Source: Sinonovacula constricta (taxonomy: Eukaryota > Mollusca > Bivalvia > Cardiida > Solecurtidae). From it: DNA of 64,000 nucleotides. The stretch spans positions 109,593 to 173,592 of the forward strand of contig CM017571.1 of assembly GCA_007844125.1 (NCBI GenBank), in the 5' to 3' direction. Made by a program: the position numbers and the translations under genes. Each line of letters begins with the position of its first letter. The stretch's first letter is position 1. This document shows, in pieces, positions 12,401 to 21,400 of the stretch. The notes below the pieces were generated by a model that was given only the letters and a program-made list of their open reading frames with translations, was not told the origin of the DNA and made no database searches.

Positions 12401-15400
12401 TGCGCACTTTACGCACGTGCGTAACCTCCGTTCGAAAAATCGAAAATCTAAAAGTACCAAAAACACTAAGAAAGTCAATGGCTAACCCAGGCTAGGAATG
12501 ATATGTCTTATTTCCATAGTTTCTATGTTATAAAATCTTATTACCACACCAATCAAGTTGAAAAGGTTTAAAATGATTAAAATTATACACGTCAGGATTT
12601 GAGTCGTTCATATTTTCGTTAAGTTCCTCGCATGTCTGCATTTTACCTGTTATTCATTAGAAAAGAACCGAATATATTCAAAATTAGTAATTCAAAGGTT
12701 GTTTCCCTTGTATTTGTGCGTAACTTCAAAAACAGCCCAGATACGCGCCTGCTGGCTGAGGAAGACCCCTGACATGTGTCTGTGCGGTACCAACGGCACA
12801 CCGCAGGTTAGCTGGAAAAACTCCCCCCATATAAGTTCTCGCCCAAACGGAGACTCAAATCCACGTGTTAGGAGATACAAGTCAGTGACACTAACAGAAG
12901 GCTTCAGGTGCTCGGCTTATAAAAGCAAACAATGTTGGATGAAACAACGAAACTATTGGAAATGAGACTCAGTCGCTTTTCGTATAATTTATCCAATATT
13001 GATCTATTTATCAAATATCTGATAACTCCCTACTGTTGTATTACATATATTTATTTAAACTGAAATTTATTGTTCAACAGTTTTTGGCACAATAAGCAAC
13101 ATTAAAGCTGGAAACAATGTCATGTCAACAAATATTAGTGACTCAATAAATAACCAGTGGAGTAACTCAATAAACAACTAGTGAAACTCAATAAATAACC
13201 AGTGGAGTGACTCAATAAATAACCAGTGGGGTGACTCAATGAATAACTAGTAGAGTAACTAAATAAATAACCAGTGGAGTAACTCAATAAATAACTAGTA
13301 GAGTAACTCAATAAATAATTAGTGGAGTAACTCAATAAATAACAAGTGGAACTCAATAAATAACTAGTAAAGTAACTCAAAAAATAACCAGTGGGGTTAT
13401 TCAATAAATACTTAGTGGAATGACTCAATTCTTAACTAGTGGAGTGACTCAATAAATAACCAGTGAAGTACTCAGTAAATAACTAGTGGAGTAACTCAAC
13501 AAATAACTAGTGGAGTAACTCAATAAAAAACTAGTGGAGTAACTCAATAAATAACTAGTGGGGTGACTCAATAAATAACTAGTGGAGTAACTCAATAAAT
13601 AACTAGTAGTTTAAATCAACAAATAACCAGTGGAGTAACTCAATAAATAACTAGTGCATTAACTCAATAAATAACCAGAGGAGCAATTCAATAAATAACT
13701 AGTGCAGTAACTCAATAAATAACCAGAGGAGCAACTGAATAAATAAACAGTTGGGTTACTCAATAAATAACCAGTGGAGCAATTCAATAAATAACCAGTG
13801 GAGTTATTCAATAAATAACTAGTGGAGTAACTCAATTAATAACTAGTGGTGTAACTCAATAAATAACTAGTAGAGTGACTTTATAAATAGCTAGGGGAGT
13901 AACTAAAGAAATAACTAGTGGAGTTACTCAATAAATAACTAGTGGAGTAACTCAATAAATATCTAGTGGAGTCACTCAATAAATAACTACTAGAGTGACT
14001 CAATAAATAACTAGTGGAGTAACTCAATAAATAACTAGTGGAGTAACTCAATAAATAACCAGTGGAGTAACTAAATAAATAACTAGTAAAGTGACTCAAT
14101 AAATAACTAGTGGAGTAACTCAATTAATAACCAGTGGAGTAACTCAATAAATAACCTTTGGAGTAACTCAATAAATAACAAGTAGAGTGACTCAATAAAT
14201 AACTAGAGAAGTAACTAAAGAAATAACTAGTGGAGTTACTCAATAAATAACTACTAGAGTGACTCAATAAATAACTATTGGAGTAACTTAATAAATAACC
14301 AGTGGATTAACGCAATAAATAAACTTTGGAGTAACTTAATAAATAACTTGTGGAGTGACTCAATAAATAACCAGTGAAATCACTCAATAACTAACAGGTG
14401 GAGTAACAAACCAATGGGTGTCACTTTATTAACACATGTCAAGTTAATCATGTCGTAAATAGTTGTACGAATCCTAGGTACAATTTTTTTGATATCAGCT
14501 GTGTCTGAGGGATTCAAAACACACATTTTGAATCATAATTAGCAGGACCAAATTTGTAAAAGACACTTTATTCAGATACAATTAAATGAAAACTTGGGCT
14601 GTCTATCCTGTAACATGAACATGAATTTTTAGCTTGATACAATTCAACATTTAAGTGAAAGTTCTTGTACATCTAGTTAGTTTTTAAGATAAAAAAAAAA
14701 TAATTTTTTTGGTTAACATAATTTTTTAAAACGTAAATTTCTTAAACACATAAAAACTCTGCCAGTATATTAAATTTTAATAATAAGATAAATGGACGGT
14801 CAATAAATGGATGATAAATTTTCAGCCACATTATTTTCAAAATTCTTAATTATTATGAAAACGTATATACTAAACTAAGCTTTACAGCCTTTTAATGAAC
14901 CCAACCACTCATAACACCTCTGTTAGCTTACCAACCTTCTGTGCCAATATGCTAAAATCATACTGGTCCAGTAAGATCTGGTCTGGTTCAGTAGATATTG
15001 CCAGGTTGGTGAACTGAAAGTCTTGTTTATTTACCTAACTTTCTTTCATGAAGACTGCTAAAGATAAAAAAAGATGTTTTTTTTCCATAACCTACAAGAT
15101 TGTTATGAAATATTACCTTCAGTTTGATGCTGGTTGTCAGTTCCTCCTCTCTAGCCTGTAAACGTCCCACACTAGATGACAGCTGTTCTATATGACTCTC
15201 AAGATACTGAATCTGCGTCTGCAGAAAATGTCCAAGACAAACAAACTGTCATGCCAAGCTAACAAGAAATATCTTTAAATAACTGATATGCTGGGTTGAT
15301 GGAGATTAAAGTCAGCAGTAGACTTATAAAACAACAATATTAATAGCAAATGAGCTTTGCTCTCAAGATTTTTTTTAGCCTATTTATATTAGCATCTTTT

Positions 15401-18400
15401 TAAGAAGGCCAAAGTAAAGGCATGAACCTGTAACAAAATGATGTGCCTTATAAATCAGTAAAGCCTGTATTAAAAGACCACCCATGGCCTGAGACTAAAA
15501 TGGTCTCTTAAGACAGGTGGTCTCTTGAGACAACATCCTAATTTCTTATAAGCTTATTTTTATTGTATATTTCTAAAATGTGCATCTAGCTGTTTACTTT
15601 ACGGACTCTCCTTTGACCACAAGGGCAACAATTGTAGTTCCAGATCAGTGTATTCATCTTTACCATCAGATCTACACAGTTCACTTTTAGATTAAGTTAT
15701 TTCTGAGGTAGAAGCAGATGTGCTGGTTGATCTGGATCTACACTGGTATCACATGTGATAAAAGGGGCATTTATGAAGTCGAGCATTATTTCTTCCTCCA
15801 ATTTATTTTTTAAGTTTCATTTATACCGCGGTCAAGTGCTCACAAACAATAATATAAAAATAATTAGTTCTATTGTTTAACTTATTCAGAACTAGAGCTA
15901 AAATAATCTAGTCTATGTAAACAGACATGACTGATAGTAAAGAAACTGTCCATTCATTTGGGTACCTTTAATAAAGGAATTTTTTGAGAATATGTAAATT
16001 AAATGTTACATGTTACATGATATCATTAAATTAGAGTTACTCCCCTTTTCTACTTCTCTGAGGAAGTAAAACTAAAAAGAAGGAAAAAAGAATATTTCTA
16101 TCTTTTGTCTACATTCTTTTTTAAGAAAGGAAGAAAGTGCTAGAAAAAATGGAGCTAATGAAAAAAATAAAGAGGAAAGTAAAAATAAATTAAAAAAAGT
16201 GGAAGGTAAAAAGTAAGTATTCTTCAAAGAGAAAAAAAGCAAAACTTTTAATCTGTACCATTATTTATTGCATAAATAGAACCACATTCATTTAGTTTTT
16301 TGTATTGTTGTTGTTTTATTTAGGGTTTTACGGCATACCGACACTTGATAGGTCATACAGTGCCGAATACATTGAAGTTTAACAAGAAAAGAGCATAATC
16401 AGATTAAAAATAGAATATGTGTGTAGAAATATAAAAATCTATCAGGTTCAAATAATGTAAATTTTTAGTGAAAAACATGTTTTTGGTTAGGTCTGACCAA
16501 GAAGCAGAGGTGCTGGCTGATCTTCTTTTTTAAAAAGGAAGGAAGTTCTAGAAATTATAAAGCTAATGAAAAAAATAAAGAGAAAAGTAAAAAAGTAAGT
16601 ATTCTTCAAAGAGAAAAAAAGCAATGCTTTTAATCTTTACCATTATTTATTGCATTATAAGAGTCCAAAAAAGGGCAAGAACTGATTAAAAAACAATAGT
16701 TGTAAAAACCAACAGTTATAAAGTAAGTGGGAATAGTGTTTAATAATTATTATTTATTCTATATTTCATATTATAATGATCGTATTTCTAGTGGTAATCA
16801 TATAAAATTTATACATTATAAATTAATATTTAAGCTTATAGGATACACATGCAATCTATGAAGTAAGACAATCTTAAATGATTGGTATGCTAAAACCAGG
16901 TTTGCTTCCCTTATTAACAAAAATAAAAAAAAATGGTAGTTTAATAGATAATAAAAATGAAACAAATATGTACATTTAGTGCAGTGTTACCACAAAAGTT
17001 GGTTGCAAAAGCAGGTAACATGGATGTTGCTAAAATAAATGACAATATAATATAGTAACACAATCGGTAAATCTTAAAAAATATGATAATCTATTCAACA
17101 GAGCAATATAAAAAATATAAAATTTTCAAAAAAGAATAAAGATTATTCAAGCAAGAATAAATCACTCCAATTTTCCAAACTGATAATTACAAGAAAATAA
17201 CATTTTGTAAAATAATAAGAAAGGTTAATTACAGTATGAGAGTGTAGATAAAAGAGGACCCATGCAATGAAAGAGCTAATCACCACTAAAGAAAAGATAA
17301 GACGAGGGGAAAACAATTTGCCACATGCTGCCAATTATTAACCCTCTCCTGCATACATACACCATTTTTATCTTTATAAACCATTCACAATCATTATCAG
17401 AATCTGCATGACTAAGGGTTTATATGTAGGCTGGTTCAGTCTTAAATCTATTATTACAAGTTGGGCATGTATTAAAATCCTTTTATCTCTTTTAAAGAAA
17501 AGTAACAAAGTAAAGTGAATTTTCAAAATTGTAGATGCATTATAAATGAAGTATTAATTAGACTATTCTTAACAACTATAAAAATAATTATTCAACTTTG
17601 TTAGCTCATCTTCGGCAGAAATGAAGGGACACAACTCTCATTTACCTTCTAGTGCCAGTCAGATATTTTTATATGTTTTATTGGCCAGTGGCCTTATATT
17701 AGTTAAATAAACATCTTTAGTTAAAGAAAATAATAACAACAAATAGTACTTTTTTAATATACAGAAAACAGTTTATTATAAGTAAGTAAATTGAAGTATA
17801 ATGTATTTACTGGCCTGCCAGTGATTTTGATTGTGAATAATTGTCATACATATTTACATATTATAAATATTATGAATAATTAACGAAGTGGAGTTTCTGG
17901 CAGCATGTTGAGCAAATCAAGGTGGGTGTTTTTCTACCTCAATTCTTCTACTAGTCTGTTATAAAGGAAGAAAAGGTTCTAAAGTTGTTGTCATTTTTTT
18001 AAGGATTCCCAAAAGTTTTTAAAGGTTCCCCGAGACTCTATACTACAATGCCAACCACCTACCTCATACCAAACATAACCTTCCCTTGCCTACATTATAT
18101 GAAAGGTCATTTATAATCAACATGTAAAATGGTTCCGCTACATCCAGTGGTCAAAACATGCAGTAGAAAACATTTAAATTTTTTATATTACTCTCACCCA
18201 TAAAAAGTCAGGGCCCAATATTATACAAACTTAAGCTTAAGTCTAAAAATAGGGGGTGGGCAACCAAGGCCGAGCTGTTAGAGTCGCTGACTTGTAACTC
18301 CTCTGCTCCTCGCCGTGTGGGTTCGAGTTCTGGTCGATGCGAGAACTTTCATGTGGGCAGATTTTCCAGCTAACCTACCTGGACAGAAGTCTGGGGGTCT

Positions 18401-21400
18401 TACCATCTTTCTCCACCAATAATAAGCTGGTTGTCGCCAATATGGCCATATTTATGTGGGTGGGATGTAACAAAAACAAAATAAATTAAAAATGGGATCG
18501 AAGCATTTGATTGGTCAGATTGCATTTCAAATTTGACCAATCTGAAGCTTGGAATCTGTCTCAAATCAATTTCAAGCATATAGTTTTAAAACATCAGACC
18601 CAGGACATTTGTAAATCAGTTGTTGTTGTTTTTAAAATAATACTTAAATAACAATTATGCTAATTATTTTAAACCACTTTTTTAATTATTTTACTTTCCC
18701 CTTTATTTAAGAGAGCATTTAAAAAGATAGAGGAAATGCGATACAATGCATTATAACAAAATACGAATAAAGTGGAGTAAGTATGGGATTGTCTACAAAT
18801 AATATAAAATATATAGCATATAAAGTATGTTGTTGATTTTTTCAATTCTCTTTATTTCAAACCTGGTAAAAATACAATATTTATGATGCTAAAGGGAATT
18901 ATTTTATTTCCCAGCCCTAAGAATGAAAATGAACTAAACACCTATGCCTGTGTTAATTTAGTATTTCTAGGGGTTAAGTTTTTAATATGCTAAATATAAC
19001 TTTGATTTCTTTTGATTCAAACTTTACCCGTTAATCTCACAGTTATTTCAGATGGCGTTAGCTTGTAGCAAACATAAGTGCTGCCTTTACTGTTATTGAA
19101 TGCCATAAGACACTAGAAGCCATGCCCATTCTTTGATATCAGTTGTGGAACTACCCTTTTAAACTGGTGTACTTCAATGGCGGCTGGCTGGATTAGTTAA
19201 TAGGGGACGCATCTTGTCTTTGAGAGATTGATTTTTTCCTTGACTCTAGACCTCGAAGAGGGTGTGCGTCTTATCTTTGTGTGCGTCCTATCAATAAGAC
19301 TTTACGGTAAGCAAGGAAGATTTCCCTGTAAAACTTTCTTTCAAGTTTGGTATTTTTCTTGGCATGAAACTGAATCAAGGGCCTTTCATACTAATCTTAA
19401 ATGTAGAATTTACATATGTTGCATATTTGTCAGTAAAATACATAAAAGAAGTCTTATACATTGTAGTCTTAGTTCCAATATGTTGAATACACCCTAGCAT
19501 AACATTTTAAACGAAAGGGTCATAATGGTACTTAATCGCTCACCTAAGTACATGGTCTTTTAGTTGACTCATATCTGGCATCAAATAATTAGGAGTTATT
19601 TACTTTAAAAAGCTTTGGTGAAGATTGGACCAGAAGTATGGCCTCTGGGGTGATCACAACATTTTCTAGGATTTGACCTAGTGACCTATTTTTTGACCCC
19701 ATGTGACCCAGTTTCAAACTCATCAAAGATGAAAAAAACTATACACAACAATTGTGTAGTCTTGTAGTTGAAACGCTTTTAATAAATGCCTGTTGCTACA
19801 TAATTAATAGAGCCATACAAAATTACAATTTATAATATTCATCAATACATAAAATGCATGCAAAAAAATAATAATATTATAAATGACTTCAAAAAATCCT
19901 AGAGTTGGGGTACAAGGAGAACATTTGTACAAAAACTATACATGTGTTTGATATATTCAAATCAAAGTATTCTTTAACAATAATTTGGGCTTTCATTTAC
20001 CTTTCTTTGCTGTTCCTCATCTTTCAACCTAGAGTTCTCTGCTCTTAGTTGCTCTCCTGTAGCCTTTGATTCCTCTAAATCTTCCACAAGAGTAGCTTCC
20101 CTTGATTTGAGAATCTTCACATTAGAAATTGCTTTTTTCAGCTGAGCTGTCTTTGTCTGAATTTCCTCTGTGAATAAAGTCATTAAAAGCTATAGAGCCT
20201 AAAATGCCACATTTCATGAATTTATCTTTTATTTAACGTTCCTATTTTTATATTACATTAGTGTCCACTTGAAATATTAATTGATAGTTTCCATTTCAGT
20301 GAAGATCCTTTATCTTGGCTGCCATCAAAGATGGCAACTTCATATATATATGGCGTGAATTTTATTTTCCTGTAATCTCTTTATTTGTGGTCCAATTAAA
20401 AGCTATAAACCACTGGCAAGCAGATAAAATTCATATTTTTAGAATACAATATTTTTAAAATTGATAAATGCATAAAGAATTTATAAACAGAAATAAATAA
20501 AATTATTGGCTCATTGTTAATCAAAACTAACAGTATACCTTTTTGGGTTGTATATTTTTTTATCTTTTAAACTATCAAAATATAGTTTTGATATTTAGAA
20601 TAATTCATAAAAGCTGTTAAATTTAATATTAAATTCAGTAAAATAGACTGAAAAATAAAAACAAAGTGAAGAGTTTAATACAGCACATATTTCCAGATTT
20701 TGGCCTACATTAGCTTTTGCCATCAACAATGGCTGCACTAAACTGTCTTATCAGTGCCTATGACATCACCTGAAAACTATCTATATTACCTGAACAGTAT
20801 TTTAAACCTGTAAGCCCATGATATCATTCATACGTCACTTTGACACATAACCAAGATCTAAATGTCAAAGATATATCAAACTTTTTCATGAAACTATTAT
20901 CTAAACACCTAGTGGCTACCTTGTTGTTATGATCTGAATACCTTGTAGACGTGAGCACTTGTAGTCAAGAGACTCGAGTCTGGTTTTGTCCTGGTTCCAT
21001 GCTTCTAGCTGTTTCTGCTGGGAGGCAGTCATCTCACTAAGCTCTCGATCTCGATCCTTTAACTCCGAGACAAGAAGCTGGATCTCTTGCCGCTGCTTCT
21101 GTAACGTCCCACTCTCAAGCTCACCAAAACTTGTTGCCTGAGTACAAAGAATGAGTTTCTCACTTATTTTCCCATAAAATTCAATCCCTTAAAATCCATC
21201 AAAACAGCTAGTCTTATTTTAAAAAATAAAATATAAACTTTTTTTTTAAATTAATATAAAATATTCAAGAAATATTATTTATTAAAATATTATTATTTTT
21301 AAAATCTGAAACTGTTCATCTCAAAATTAAACAGAAATTGGTTACCAATTATGTGACTGAATGGAAACACAGAAAAAAATGTTATATTAAATTACATAAA

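Noticed and set aside
13135..14123. Ser/Tyr/Leu-rich minus-strand ORFs
   Set aside because: Frames through the 24-bp minisatellite in an intron.
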